Notes: generated by a model from the sequence alone, not told the origin. Shown: positions 1 to 9,382, counted from the stretch's first letter. The stretch: 60,576 nucleotides of DNA from DATJLY01 sp035604195 (GCA_035604195.1 DATNIY010000113.1:1-60576); one strand, 5' to 3'. Numbers and translations: made by a program.

Positions 1-2
1 CC

Positions 3-674
3 GAGCCGGTGACGATCGCAGCCCTGCCGCCGGACATCAAGGGCGACTGGATCGCGTCCGACGGCAGAGCGCGGATCGAGGTCCTGCCCAAGGGCGATGC
101 CCGCGACAATGCGGTCTTGCGCCGCTTTGTGGCAGCGGTGCGCGCGGTCGCTCCGGAGGCGACCGGCACGCCCGTCAGCATTCAGGAATCCGCTGCCACC
201 GTCACCGGCGCCTTCACCACCGCCGGCTGGATCGCATTCCTCGCCATCGCTCTTCTGCTTCTCGCGGTGCTGCGGCGGATCTTTGACGTTGCGTTGGTGC
301 TGGCGCCGCTCGCGCTTGCCGGCCTTTTGACCTTGGCGACGAGCGTGCTGCTCGGCCTCTCGCTCAATTTTGCCAACATCATCGCCCTGCCGCTGCTCTT
401 GGGCATCGGCGTCGCCTTCGACATCTATTTCGTCATGCGCTGGCGCGCCGGAATGGGCGAGTTGCTGCAGTCGAGCACGGCGCGCGCGATTCTCTTCAGC
501 GCGCTGACCACCGGCACCGCCTTCGGCAGCTTGGCGCTGTCGACCTATCCCGGCACTTCGGAGATGGGCAAGCTCTTGATCGTGGCGCTTGCCTATACCT
601 TGCTCTGCACCTTCATCGTGCTGCCGGCGCTGCTCGGCCCGGTCCGCAATACGGACCGGCCGCAGACGCCCTGA
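3..674 (+). CDS. hpnN: HpnN, hopanoid RND (MMPL) transporter, C-terminal part
   Basis: The reading frame is open at the left edge, so only about the last 223 residues are present. They hold a short periplasmic end and five hydrophobic segments (roughly residues 70-90, 95-115, 120-145, 160-180 and 190-210), with the RND/MMPL feature GIGVAFDIYFVMRW in the third. In this family HpnN moves hopanoids from the inner to the outer membrane. Assignment rests on the membrane topology plus the adjacent hpnJ, hpnI, hpnM and hpnH. Its TGA stop (672-674) abuts the stop of the convergent hpnJ with no spacer. An MMPL transporter for another lipid is the alternative. Confidence 0.8.
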   Translation, partial: EPVTIAALPPDIKGDWIASDGRARIEVLPKGDARDNAVLRRFVAAVRAVAPEATGTPVSIQESAATVTGAFTTAGWIAFLAIALLLLAVLRRIFDVALVLAPLALAGLLTLATSVLLGLSLNFANIIALPLLLGIGVAFDIYFVMRWRAGMGELLQSSTARAILFSALTTGTAFGSLALSTYPGTSEMGKLLIVALAYTLLCTFIVLPALLGPVRNTDRPQTP

Positions 675-2102
675 TCACGGCGCCATTTCCCGCTCGCGCA
701 GGAACTGGAAGAACTCGATGCCTTCGCGCAGGCGCCGGCGCATCATTTCGGGGCTTCGCACCATCTCGCCGACGATCGCAGCGATCTTGCCGGCGCGGAA
801 ATAGAAGCGCTTGTAGAAGACCTCGACCGAATCGAAGATCTCGCGATGCGAGAGGTGCGGGTAGTGGAGCGGCGCGATCTGGATGCCGTGCTCGTCCACC
901 AGCTCGGCATGCGCGCGATCGAGCCAGCCGTTTTCCAGCGCCTGACGATACAAGAAGGTGCCGGGATAGGGCGCCGCCAATGACACCTGGATGGTATGCG
1001 GGTTGATCTCGGTGGCGAAGCGGATCGTCTCCTGGATCGTCGCCTTGGTTTCGCCGGGCAGGCCGAGGATGAACGTGCCGTGGATGGCGATGCCGAGATC
1101 GTGGCAGTCCTTGGTGAAACGCCGCGCCACGTCCACCAGCATGCCCTTCTTGATGTTGTGCAGGATCTGCTGATTGCCCGATTCATAGCCGACGAGGAGC
1201 AGGCGCAGCCCATTGTCCTTCAGCACCTTGAGCGTCGCGCGCGGAACGTTGGCCTTGGCGTTGCACGACCAAGTGACGCCGAGCTTGCCGAGCTCGCGGC
1301 CGATCGCCTCGGCGCGCGGCAGATTGTCGGTGAAGGTGTCGTCGTCGAAGAAGAACTCCTTCACCTGCGGAAAATAATGCTTGGCGCGGCGGATCTCCTC
1401 GACGACATGGCCGACGCTGCGCACGCGGTAGCGATGGCCGCCCACCGTCTGCGGCCACAGACAGAAGGTGCAGCGCGACTTGCAGCCGCGGCCCGTGTAG
1501 AGCGAGACATAGGGGTGCTTGAGATAGCCGATGAAATAATCTTCGATCTTGAGATCGCGCTTGTAGACCTCGGTGACGAAGGGAAGGCGATCCATGTCCT
1601 CGAGGATCGGACGCTCGTCATTGTGGGTGATCGCTCCCGAGGGCGCCCGGTAGCTGAGGCCGAGGATGCGATCGAGCGGCCGGCCTTCGGCGACCTCCTT
1701 GATCGTGAAATCGAACTCGTTGCGCCCGACGAAATCGATCGCCGCCGCCGCGGCGAGGCTTTCCTCGGGCTCGACCGCAACCTTGGCGCCGACGAAGCCG
1801 ACCTTGAGCCGCGGATTCATCTCCTTCATCGCTGCGGCGACGCGCACATCGTTGGCGAAGGACGGCGTCGAGGTGTGCACCACCAAAAGCTCGTAGTCCC
1901 GGGCGAGCGGCAGCACCGCGGCGAGCGACAACCGCGCCGGCGGCGCATCGACCAGCCGGCTGCCCTCGACCAGGGCGGCCGGCTGCGCCAGCCAAGTCGG
2001 ATACCAGAACGAGCGGATCTCGCGGCGCGCCTGGTAGCGCGATCCGGCGCCGCCGTCGAACCCGTCGAAGGACGGCGGCTGGAGAAACAGAGTCTTCATC
2101 AT
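675..2102 (-). CDS. hpnJ: HpnJ, B12-binding-domain radical SAM enzyme of hopanoid head-group biosynthesis
   Basis: About 475 residues. An N-terminal cobalamin-binding-like Rossmann half is followed by a radical SAM core with the CX3CX2C cluster motif (C207, C211, C214, in GRGCKSRCTFC). HpnJ-type proteins act late in composite-hopanoid synthesis, and the family is linked to formation of the cyclitol ether head group. Two in-frame ATGs (2102 and 2099) both overlap the stop of hpnI, so hpnI and hpnJ are translationally coupled. A longer frame upstream lies inside hpnI and is not a credible start. The family call is firm from the motif, the length and the hpnI neighbour; the exact reaction is taken from the family. 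Confidence 0.9.
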   Translation of the reverse strand: MMKTLFLQPPSFDGFDGGAGSRYQARREIRSFWYPTWLAQPAALVEGSRLVDAPPARLSLAAVLPLARDYELLVVHTSTPSFANDVRVAAAMKEMNPRLKVGFVGAKVAVEPEESLAAAAAIDFVGRNEFDFTIKEVAEGRPLDRILGLSYRAPSGAITHNDERPILEDMDRLPFVTEVYKRDLKIEDYFIGYLKHPYVSLYTGRGCKSRCTFCLWPQTVGGHRYRVRSVGHVVEEIRRAKHYFPQVKEFFFDDDTFTDNLPRAEAIGRELGKLGVTWSCNAKANVPRATLKVLKDNGLRLLLVGYESGNQQILHNIKKGMLVDVARRFTKDCHDLGIAIHGTFILGLPGETKATIQETIRFATEINPHTIQVSLAAPYPGTFLYRQALENGWLDRAHAELVDEHGIQIAPLHYPHLSHREIFDSVEVFYKRFYFRAGKIAAIVGEMVRSPEMMRRRLREGIEFFQFLREREMAP

Positions 2103-3265
2103 GCCGGACTGTCTCCGTCGAGAGTAACCTGCCCGTTGCGGCCAACGCGGAAGGTGTGGTCCCGCCAAGCGACCGTGCGCGCGAAGAAGCTAGCGACAAA
2201 CACCGCGAAGGACAACAGGTCCCGCACCGGCAGCAAGAGGAGCGGCGACGGCGGCAGGCGCAGCATGAAGTCGACCGCGCGCACCGTCAGGACGCGGCAC
2301 AGCAGCGCCGCGATCAGCATCGCCGGCGCCGCCACCGGCAAATCGTTGAGCCCGACCGCAAGCAGGGCCAGCGCCACGGGATAAGTGATGACCGAGCCGA
2401 AAAAACCGGCCGGCGCGACCAGGCGAATGGTGCGCGCCCAGCGCAACTCGTGGTGAAAGAGCGCGGCAAGGCCGGGCTCGGCGATGATGTCGTCGACGAG
2501 ATGCGGCGACAGTTCGACCCGGAGGCCGATCCGGCGCACCGCCCGTCCCAAGGCGTGATCGTCCGCCAGCGAGTCGGCGATGGCCGCGAACCCGCCGATT
2601 CGGTCGAGCGTGTCGCGGCGCAAGGCGATGGTCGCGCCGAAGCAGCCCGCGCCCGCGCCCATCGCGGCACCGAGCGCCGCCTGCGGCAAAAAGCCGTGAT
2701 TGACGTGGAGACAGGCGAGTTGCGACCAAATACCGCCGGCGGACAGGCCGCGATAAAGGCAGGTGACGAGCCCGAATTCGGCATCATGGAGCGGCGCCGT
2801 CACTTCGCGGAGATAGCGCGGGCCGACCCGCATATCGCTGTCGGCCATGATCAGAATCTCATGCTGCGCCGCCGGCAGCATGTTCAGGAGGTTGGCGACC
2901 TTGAGGTTGCCGCCGCGCTGTCTGCCGTCGACGACGAGAGTGAGGTCGGCGGCGGGGAATTCGGCCATCAGGCGCCGCACCACCAGCACTGCGGGATCGT
3001 CGGCCCGGCCGACGCCAAAGACGATTTGAAACGCGGGGTAGTCCTGACTGCAAAACGACCGAAGATTCTGATAGAGATCCGGGTCTTCGCCGCAGAGCGG
3101 CTTGAGCACGCTCACCGGCGGCTCAAGCGCGGGCAAGCGGGGCCGCCGCGCAACGAACCGGGCAACCGCCCAAGCCGCCCCGGCGAGGTACAGGCAACCC
3201 ACGGCGCTGGCCCCCACCAAAGTCCAGGCAAGCAAATCTAAACCATTGACATATAATACATTCAC
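2099..3265 (-). CDS. hpnI: HpnI, hopanoid glycosyltransferase (GT2, ceramide-glucosyltransferase-like)
   Basis: 388 residues from GTG 3265. That start has a GGAGGG Shine-Dalgarno about 10 bases upstream and gives MNVLYVNGLDLLAW, followed by a membrane anchor. The GT2 domain shows SVLKPLCGED, the metal-binding MADSDMR, a DDHALGRAVRR acid and the ELRWARTIR (R/Q)XXRW-type motif, then three or four C-terminal membrane segments. HpnI adds N-acetylglucosamine to bacteriohopanetetrol at the inner membrane. It is the first gene of the hpnI-hpnJ unit and is divergent from mlaA across about 135 bases. The frame stays open further upstream, but that extension crosses the divergent mlaA region and is spurious. 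Confidence 0.88.
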   Translation of the reverse strand: MNVLYVNGLDLLAWTLVGASAVGCLYLAGAAWAVARFVARRPRLPALEPPVSVLKPLCGEDPDLYQNLRSFCSQDYPAFQIVFGVGRADDPAVLVVRRLMAEFPAADLTLVVDGRQRGGNLKVANLLNMLPAAQHEILIMADSDMRVGPRYLREVTAPLHDAEFGLVTCLYRGLSAGGIWSQLACLHVNHGFLPQAALGAAMGAGAGCFGATIALRRDTLDRIGGFAAIADSLADDHALGRAVRRIGLRVELSPHLVDDIIAEPGLAALFHHELRWARTIRLVAPAGFFGSVITYPVALALLAVGLNDLPVAAPAMLIAALLCRVLTVRAVDFMLRLPPSPLLLLPVRDLLSFAVFVASFFARTVAWRDHTFRVGRNGQVTLDGDSPA

Positions 3266-3400
3266 TGTCGGACCGCCCTCCCATGCCGCGCCCGCGCGGC
3301 AGAATGCAGTTGTTGGGCTCGGCCGCACTGGTGTAGACCATGCCGCAACCGTCACGCTGGGTCCAATAACTTCGAAGCAACGGGGTCCACGCTGAAATCC

Positions 3401-4216
3401 GTGACACGTCCTCTGACCGGGCTGCTTCTCGGGCTGCTCATCTTGACCGCCGGCTGCGCCACGCCGCCGAGCGACCCTGCCGCGCGCGCCGAGTTCGAGG
3501 CCACCAACGATCCGCTCGAGCCGATGAACCGGCAAATCTTCGACTTCAACCAGTTCCTCGATCGGATCCTGTTGAAGCCCGTGGCGCAGGGTTATCGCGC
3601 GGTCGTGCCCGAAATCGGGCGCAACGCGATCCGTCATTTCCTCGACAATCTCGGCGAGCCCGTCGTCTTGGCCAATGACCTGCTACAAGGCGATTTGACG
3701 CGCGCCAATCTGACCGCCGGCCGCTTCCTCATGAACAGCACCTTCGGGGCGGCCGGCCTCGCCGATCTCGCCACCGACGCGGGCGCCGCGCCACAGAGCG
3801 GCGATTTCGGGCAGACGCTCTATACCTGGGGGTTCGAGGACGGTCCTTACCTCGTGCTGCCGGTCTTCGGCCCCTCCGATGTCCGCGACGCCATCGGCCT
3901 GGGCGTCGACGACGAGATGGACCCGTTCGGCTGGCTCGCCTTCGTCCACGGCTATAGCGGCATCACCTATGGGCGCTGGGCGTTGTGGGGCATCGACGAG
4001 CGCTCGCGCCTCATCGACACTCTCGACGAGCTGCAACGCACCTCGGTCGATTTCTACGCGCAGATGCGCAGCCTGTGGCGGCAGCACCGCGCCAGCGTGC
4101 TGCGGAAGGGCGCGCCTGGCCCGATGCCGGGTCTCGACACGCTGTACCGCGACCCGGCCGCCGCCCCGACGCAAACCCTGACGAAGTTCGAACCCAGCGC
4201 GGCGCTCAGCCGCTGA
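3401..4216 (+). CDS. mlaA: MlaA/VacJ family outer-membrane lipoprotein
   Basis: 271 residues from a GTG start. A lipoprotein signal with lipobox LTAGC (Cys19) is followed by the MlaA hallmark NDPLEPMNRQIFDFN and the conserved GRFLMNSTFG and DFGQTLYTWG blocks. MlaA removes mislocalised phospholipid from the outer leaflet and passes it to MlaC. No mlaBDEF genes are present here, but the MlaC-like hpnM lies convergent, with an 11-base overlap of the two 3' ends, and hpnN is close by. That suggests a role in envelope lipid traffic tied to hopanoids, which is inference. No strong Shine-Dalgarno precedes the start. Confidence 0.9.
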   Translation: MTRPLTGLLLGLLILTAGCATPPSDPAARAEFEATNDPLEPMNRQIFDFNQFLDRILLKPVAQGYRAVVPEIGRNAIRHFLDNLGEPVVLANDLLQGDLTRANLTAGRFLMNSTFGAAGLADLATDAGAAPQSGDFGQTLYTWGFEDGPYLVLPVFGPSDVRDAIGLGVDDEMDPFGWLAFVHGYSGITYGRWALWGIDERSRLIDTLDELQRTSVDFYAQMRSLWRQHRASVLRKGAPGPMPGLDTLYRDPAAAPTQTLTKFEPSAALSR

Positions 4217-4820
4217 GCTCGGCGGTCTTCTGCTGGAGAAGATTGACCAGGGCCGCCGCCCCGCCCCGCCGCATCACGTCGGAGAACTCCGAGCGCCGCG
4301 TCGCCAACTCGCTTATGGTGCCGCTGAGATAGACATCGATGATCTGCCAGGTCCCGCCGTCCTGGCGCATCAGGTAATCCAACTCGACCGGGCTGCCGTC
4401 GTGTTGGATGAGTTTGCTGTGAACGATGAGGTCGCCATTCGCCACCGCAGTCGGCGTCGGGTCGACTTCGAAACGCTCATTCGCGTAATCTTCGAACCGG
4501 CTGGCATAAGTAGCGATGCTGAAGGCGCTGAAGGCATCGACGAGCCCGGCCTGATCGGCGGGCGAGAGCTTCGGCCATTGCAGGCCGACGGTCAGGCGGG
4601 TCATCAGCGGCAGGTCGAAGGCCTTTTTGATCGCCGGCGCGAGCTTGTCGCGGCGCCCGGCGAAGCCGAGCCTTTGGCCGTCCTTCATCACCGTCAGCAG
4701 CACGTCGTAGAAGCTGCCGATGGTGGCGACCGCCGGCTCCTGCGCCGCAGCCAGCCGCGCCGGGCCGCAAAACGCCAAGGACAACCCGAGCGCGGCGAAA
4801 AACAGGCGACGCCTGGTCAT
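4206..4820 (-). CDS. hpnM: HpnM, MlaC/Ttg2D-like periplasmic hopanoid-associated protein
   Basis: 204 residues. A basic N-terminus and hydrophobic core end at an Ala-rich site near residue 26 (signal peptide), followed by one toluene-tolerance/MlaC domain (FYDVLLTVMKDG, FEDYANERFEV, TWQIIDVYLSG, SEFSDVMRRGG). HpnM proteins are periplasmic lipid carriers encoded with hopanoid genes. The ATG at 4820 overlaps the dxs stop (ATGA), so it is the second gene of a dxs-hpnM unit. A longer open frame runs back inside dxs but lacks the signal peptide and is rejected. Confidence 0.87.
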   Translation of the reverse strand: MTRRRLFFAALGLSLAFCGPARLAAAQEPAVATIGSFYDVLLTVMKDGQRLGFAGRRDKLAPAIKKAFDLPLMTRLTVGLQWPKLSPADQAGLVDAFSAFSIATYASRFEDYANERFEVDPTPTAVANGDLIVHSKLIQHDGSPVELDYLMRQDGGTWQIIDVYLSGTISELATRRSEFSDVMRRGGAAALVNLLQQKTAELSG

Positions 4821-6778
4821 GCGCGCGCCGAGCGCTCCATCGAGCGGCGGCCGAGAGCCGCAAGCGCGGTCTGAACGATGTGATGCGCATTGAGGCCGGC
4901 CGCTTCGTATTGCAGCGCGGGCTGGTCGTGGTCGATGAAGCGGTCGGGCAGCACCATCGGCCGCAGCTTGAGCCCGTGATCGAGCAGGCCCGCCCCGGCC
5001 AGGTAATGGATCACGTGACTCCCGAAGCCGCCGACGGCGCCCTCTTCGATGGTAATGAGCACCTCGTGTTCGCGCGCCAGGCGCTCGATGAGGCGGGTGT
5101 CCAAGGGCTTGGCGAAACGCGCGTCCGCGACCGTCGTCGACAGGCCGTAATGCACGAGTTCGTCCGCCGCCTTGAGGCACTCCTGCAAGCGCGCGCCCAG
5201 GTTCAGCAGCGCGATCGACGTGCCTTCCCGCATGATCCGCCCGCGGCCGATCTCGAGCGGCGTCCCGCGCTCCGGCAAGGTGAGTCCCATGCCCTCGCCG
5301 CGGGGATAGCGAACCGCCGAAGGGCCGTCGTCCACCGCGGCGCAGGTCGCCACCATGTGCATCAAATCGACCTCGTCCGCCGCCGCCATCAGCACGAAGC
5401 CCGGCAGGCAGCCGAGATAAGCGAGGTCGAAGGATCCGGCATGCGTAGCCCCGTCGGCGCCGACGAGACCGGCCCGGTCGAGCGCAAACCTGACCGGCAG
5501 CTTCTGGATCGCCACGTCATGCACGACCTGGTCGTAGCCGCGCTGGAGGAAGGTCGAATAGATCGCCGCAAAGGGCTTCATGCCCTCGCAGGCGAGGCCG
5601 GCGGCGAACGTCACCCCATGCTGCTCGGCGATGCCGACGTCGAAGCATCTCTCGGGGAACCGCGCCGCGAATTTGTCGAGGCCCGTCCCCGACGGCATTG
5701 CCGCGGTGATCGCGACGATGCGCTCGTCGTGCGCCGCCTCGGCGATGAGCGCTTGGGCGAAGACCGAAGTATAGCTCGGAGCGGCGGCCTTGCTCTTGAC
5801 CTGCTGACCCGTCACCACATCGAACTTCACCACGCCATGATACTTGTCGGCGGCGGCCTCCGCCGGGCCATATCCCCGGCCCTTCTGCGTCACCACATGA
5901 ACCAGAACCGGGCCGCGATCGCCGCTGTCCCGCACGTTCTTCAGCACCGGAAGGAGATGGTCCAAATTGTGACCGTCGATCGGACCGACGTAATAGAATC
6001 CCAGCTCCTCGAACAGCGTTCCGCCGGTGACGAAGCCGCGCGCATATTCCTCGGCGCGGCGCGCGGCGCTGCCGAACGGCCGCGGGAAGTGCTTCGCCAT
6101 CTCGCGGGCCATGTGGCGGAACGACAGATAAGGCTTCGACGACAAGAGCCGCGACAGATAGGCGCTCATGGCGCCGACCGGCGGCGCGATCGACATGTCG
6201 TTGTCGTTGAGGATGACGATGAGCCGCTCGTCCATCGAGCCGGCGTTGTTCATGGCCTCATAGGCCATGCCCGCGCTCATCGCGCCGTCGCCGATGACGG
6301 CAATGACCTGATGGCCTTCGCCCTTGAGGTCGCGGGCGACCGCCATGCCCAGCCCGGCCGAGATCGAGGTCGAGCTGTGCGCCGCGCCGAACGGGTCATA
6401 GATGCTTTCCGAGCGCCGCGTGAACCCGGACAGGCCGCCGCCCTGACGCAAGGTCCGGATGCGGTCTCGCCGCCCCGTCAGGATCTTGTGCGGGTAGGCC
6501 TGGTGGCCGACATCCCAAATCAGCTTGTCGCGCGGCGTATCGAAGACGTAATGCAATGCGACGGTCAGCTCGACCACGCCGAGACCCGCTCCGAGATGAC
6601 CCCCGGTCACCGAAACGACATCGATGAGCTCCAGGCGAAGCTCGTCCACGAGCTGCGGCAGATCGCTCTCTTCCAGCTGCCGCAGGTCAGCCGGCGACAC
6701 GATCCGATCCAAGAGCGGCGTTCGATTGCTGTGCGGCCGCTCTTGGCCCGGATGACTTGGTTCGGACGTCATGCCCAC
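4817..6778 (-). CDS. dxs: 1-deoxy-D-xylulose-5-phosphate synthase
   Basis: 653 residues. It condenses pyruvate and glyceraldehyde 3-phosphate with thiamine diphosphate and is the first committed step of the MEP pathway. Visible features are GGHLGAGLGVVELTVALHYV, WDVGHQAYPHKILTGR, the ThDP motif GDGAMSAGMAYEAMNNAG, the pyrimidine-binding DRAGLVGADGATHAG and the C-terminal transketolase domain. GTG 6778 has GAGGG seven bases upstream; an ATG two codons in (6772) is the alternative. It is divergent from ispH and coupled to hpnM. The position inside the hpn locus suggests that precursor supply is tuned to hopanoid demand. Confidence 0.97.
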   Translation of the reverse strand: MGMTSEPSHPGQERPHSNRTPLLDRIVSPADLRQLEESDLPQLVDELRLELIDVVSVTGGHLGAGLGVVELTVALHYVFDTPRDKLIWDVGHQAYPHKILTGRRDRIRTLRQGGGLSGFTRRSESIYDPFGAAHSSTSISAGLGMAVARDLKGEGHQVIAVIGDGAMSAGMAYEAMNNAGSMDERLIVILNDNDMSIAPPVGAMSAYLSRLLSSKPYLSFRHMAREMAKHFPRPFGSAARRAEEYARGFVTGGTLFEELGFYYVGPIDGHNLDHLLPVLKNVRDSGDRGPVLVHVVTQKGRGYGPAEAAADKYHGVVKFDVVTGQQVKSKAAAPSYTSVFAQALIAEAAHDERIVAITAAMPSGTGLDKFAARFPERCFDVGIAEQHGVTFAAGLACEGMKPFAAIYSTFLQRGYDQVVHDVAIQKLPVRFALDRAGLVGADGATHAGSFDLAYLGCLPGFVLMAAADEVDLMHMVATCAAVDDGPSAVRYPRGEGMGLTLPERGTPLEIGRGRIMREGTSIALLNLGARLQECLKAADELVHYGLSTTVADARFAKPLDTRLIERLAREHEVLITIEEGAVGGFGSHVIHYLAGAGLLDHGLKLRPMVLPDRFIDHDQPALQYEAAGLNAHHIVQTALAALGRRSMERSARA

Positions 6779-6990
6779 TGCCTGCCCTCTTTCGCTGCCA
6801 CCGGCCCGGATGCCGCTTACGCAAATGGTTAGCCCAATCTACCAAGACTAATCATATATGAACAGAACCGGTATCCTATCCTATCCCGGACCCCGGCCGG
6901 CAGCGGAAACGACCGGATCGGCAAGGCGTTAGCCCCTGAAGGGGTGGCCGGGGCACGAATGTCGTCGCTGGCCCGGAGCCGGTTCTTGCG

Positions 6991-6996
6991 TATAAT
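6991..6996 (+). promoter_or_regulatory. Possible -10 element for ispH-hpnH
   Basis: A consensus TATAAT lies 55 bases before the ispH start, in the 273-base divergent gap between dxs and ispH. No good -35 box is seen at the usual spacing. A GC-rich self-complementary stretch follows at about 7005-7021 in the presumed leader. Confidence 0.35.
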
Positions 6997-7051
6997 GCGC
7001 CCGCGGGCGGGCGCCGCCCGCTGATGCGACGAGCGAGGCGACGAGGAACAA

Positions 7052-7987
7052 ATGCGGGTCGTCCTGGCCCAACCGAGGGGCTTCTGCGCCGGGGTGGAGC
7101 GTGCCATCGAGATCGTCGAGGGCGCGATCGAGAAGTACGGACCGCCGATCTATGTCCGCCATGAGATCGTGCACAACCGCCACGTCGTCGAGCGGCTGCG
7201 CGCCAAAGGGGCGCGCTTCGTCGACGATCTCGCGGCGATCCCGCCGGGCAGCGTCACGATCTTCAGCGCCCACGGCGTTTCGAGCGCGGTCGAGGACGAG
7301 GCCGCGGCGCGCCACCTGCCGGTGATCGACGCAACCTGCCCGCTCGTCTCCAAGGTCCACAGCGAAGGCCAGCGCTACGCCAACCAGGGGCGCGAGATCG
7401 TCCTCATCGGCCATGCCGGGCATCCCGAGATCGAGGGGACCATGGGCCGCGTCGACGGCAAGGTGCACCTGATTTCGCGGGCAGAGGAAGTGCCCAGGCT
7501 TCGCGTCGGCAACCCCGACAAGCTCGCCTACATCACCCAGACCACGCTCTCGGTCGACGATACCCGGGCGGTGATCGAGGCTTTGCGCGCACGCTTTCCC
7601 AAGATCGTCGGCCCCGACACCAAGGACATCTGCTACGCCACCCAGAACCGGCAGCGCGCCGCGCGCGAGCTGGCGATGGCGGTCGAGGTGGTCCTGGTGG
7701 TCGGCGCCGCCAACAGCTCGAACTCGAACCGCCTGCGCGAGATCGCCGCCGAGCAGGGCGTCCGCGCCTATCTCGTCGCCGACGCCGATGCGCTCGATCC
7801 GCGTTGGCTCGAGGGCGTCAAGTCGGTCGGGATCACCGCCGGCGCGTCCGCCCCGGCCGAATTGGTGCAGGCGCTCATCGACCGGCTCGGGCAATTGGGC
7901 CCCGTGGAGCTCGAGACGCTGCCGGGCATCACCGAGAACGTCCGCTTCCGCATGCCGGCGGAGCTCGTCGATCCGGCGGCGGAATGA
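7052..7987 (+). CDS. ispH: 4-hydroxy-3-methylbut-2-enyl diphosphate reductase
   Basis: 311 residues. It is the last MEP enzyme, making IPP and DMAPP with a [4Fe-4S] cluster. All three cluster cysteines are visible (C12 in PRGFCAGV, C96 in DATCPLVSKVH, C194 in DICYATQNR). So are the active-site residues H41, H74, H124 and E126, at the same numbers as in the E. coli enzyme. The ATG follows an AGGAAC-like ribosome site. hpnH starts 45 bases downstream on the same strand, implying an ispH-hpnH operon. Confidence 0.97.
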   Translation: MRVVLAQPRGFCAGVERAIEIVEGAIEKYGPPIYVRHEIVHNRHVVERLRAKGARFVDDLAAIPPGSVTIFSAHGVSSAVEDEAAARHLPVIDATCPLVSKVHSEGQRYANQGREIVLIGHAGHPEIEGTMGRVDGKVHLISRAEEVPRLRVGNPDKLAYITQTTLSVDDTRAVIEALRARFPKIVGPDTKDICYATQNRQRAARELAMAVEVVLVVGAANSSNSNRLREIAAEQGVRAYLVADADALDPRWLEGVKSVGITAGASAPAELVQALIDRLGQLGPVELETLPGITENVRFRMPAELVDPAAE

Positions 7988-8032
7988 CCGGATCCCGATC
8001 CCCGAGACCCTGAGAGCGAAGGAAATCCAGCC

Positions 8033-9166
8033 TTGTCCGTGCCCTTGCATCAGATGATCCAGGTCGGCCTGTACGTGGCGAAGCAGCGCCTCAAGCGCGT
8101 CGAGCGCTATCCGCTGGTGCTGATGCTGGAGCCGCTCTTCCGCTGCAACCTCGCCTGCGCCGGCTGCGGCAAGATCGACTATCCCGATCCGATCCTGAAT
8201 CAACGGCTTTCCGTCGCCGAGTGTCTGGAGGCGGTCGACGAATGCGGCGCGCCGGTGGTTTCGATCGCCGGCGGCGAGCCCCTGCTCCATCGCGAGATCG
8301 ACGAGATCGCGCGCGGCATCATCGCGCGCAAGAAATTCGTCTATCTCTGCACCAATGCGCTGCTCATGGAGAAGAAGCTCGACCGCTTCTCGCCCAATCC
8401 CTATTTCGTCTGGTCGGTCCATCTCGACGGCGACCGCGAGATGCACGACCGCTCGGTCTGCGAGGATGGCGTCTATGACCGCGCCGTCGCCGCGATCGCG
8501 CTCGCCAAGGGCCGCGGCTTCCGCGTCAACATCAACTGCACGCTGTTCGACGGCGCCGCGCCCGAGCGGGTCGCCCGCTTCTTCGATGATGTCATGGCGA
8601 TGGGCGTGGACGGGATCACGGTTTCGCCGGGCTATGCCTATGAGCGCGCGCCCGACCAGGCGCATTTCCTCAACCGGCGCAAGACCAAGGAGCTGTTCCG
8701 CGAGATCTTCCGCCACGGCCGGGGCGGCAAATGGTCGTTCAGCCAGTCCGGCCTGTTCCTCGACTTCCTCGCCGGCAACCAGAGCTATCACTGCACGCCC
8801 TGGGGCAATCCGACGCGCAACTATTTCGGCTGGCAGCGGCCCTGCTATCTCCTCGGCGAAGGCTTTGCCAAGACCTTCAAGGAGCTGATGGAGACCACCG
8901 ATTGGGATGCCTACGGCACCGGCAATTACGAGAAATGCGCCGACTGCATGGTGCATAGCGGCTATGAGGCGACCGCGGTCATGGATGCGGTGAAGCACCC
9001 GATGAAGGCGCTTGGCGTCGCGCGCAAGGGCGTGCGCACCGACGGCGCGATGGTCGAGGAGATCCCGCTCGACCGCCAGCGGCCGGCGGCATACGTCTTC
9101 TCCCGCCATGTCGAGGATTCGATGGACGGGCTGAAGACTCAGAAGGTCAGCGGCACCGCCGCCTGA
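8033..9166 (+). CDS. hpnH: HpnH, adenosylhopane synthase (radical SAM)
   Basis: 377 residues. HpnH adds a 5'-deoxyadenosyl radical to diploptene to make adenosylhopane, the first step of C35 side-chain extension. The CX3CX2C motif is at C38, C42 and C45 (CNLACAGC), and the C-terminal half has the cysteine-containing ARNYFGWQRPCYLL-like and YEKCADCMVHSG segments seen in this family. The start is TTG 8033 with AAGGA nine bases upstream, giving MSVPLHQMIQVG, the usual HpnH N-terminus. It lies directly after ispH; its partner hpnG is at 10922-11578 on the other strand. Confidence 0.93.
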   Translation: MSVPLHQMIQVGLYVAKQRLKRVERYPLVLMLEPLFRCNLACAGCGKIDYPDPILNQRLSVAECLEAVDECGAPVVSIAGGEPLLHREIDEIARGIIARKKFVYLCTNALLMEKKLDRFSPNPYFVWSVHLDGDREMHDRSVCEDGVYDRAVAAIALAKGRGFRVNINCTLFDGAAPERVARFFDDVMAMGVDGITVSPGYAYERAPDQAHFLNRRKTKELFREIFRHGRGGKWSFSQSGLFLDFLAGNQSYHCTPWGNPTRNYFGWQRPCYLLGEGFAKTFKELMETTDWDAYGTGNYEKCADCMVHSGYEATAVMDAVKHPMKALGVARKGVRTDGAMVEEIPLDRQRPAAYVFSRHVEDSMDGLKTQKVSGTAA

Positions 9167-9306
9167 TCGAGGCGGCGGGGAGGGCCAGTCCAACCCGCCC
9201 GGCGCCGGCTCGCTTTCGCAGCGGGCACGGCGCTCCATTCAAGGTTAACGCAAGGGCTGCCTCGCAACGCTTTGGCGTAGTTGCCAAGGTCGACTTTTCC
9301 GCATAT

Positions 9307-9322
9307 GTTAGTCAGAGCTAAC
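9307..9322. promoter_or_regulatory. Possible operator upstream of the OxlT-like gene
   Basis: GTTAG and CTAAC arms separated by six bases form a small inverted repeat about 60 bases before the transporter start, in an otherwise featureless 216-base gap. The regulator is unknown, and only the outer five bases of each arm match. Confidence 0.25.
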
Positions 9323-9382
9323 GATGTGCCCAGGGCGTCGGCAGTGCCGCGACCCCGGGACGGACTATGCAGGGAGGAAAAC

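Noticed and set aside
2099..3637. Longer HpnI start at 3637
   Set aside because: The extension would overlap the mlaA coding region and has no family similarity; GTG 3265 has a good ribosome site and the expected N-terminus.
4880..6832. 650-codon plus-strand frame opposite dxs
   Set aside because: Exact antisense shadow of dxs, with biased composition and no ribosome site.
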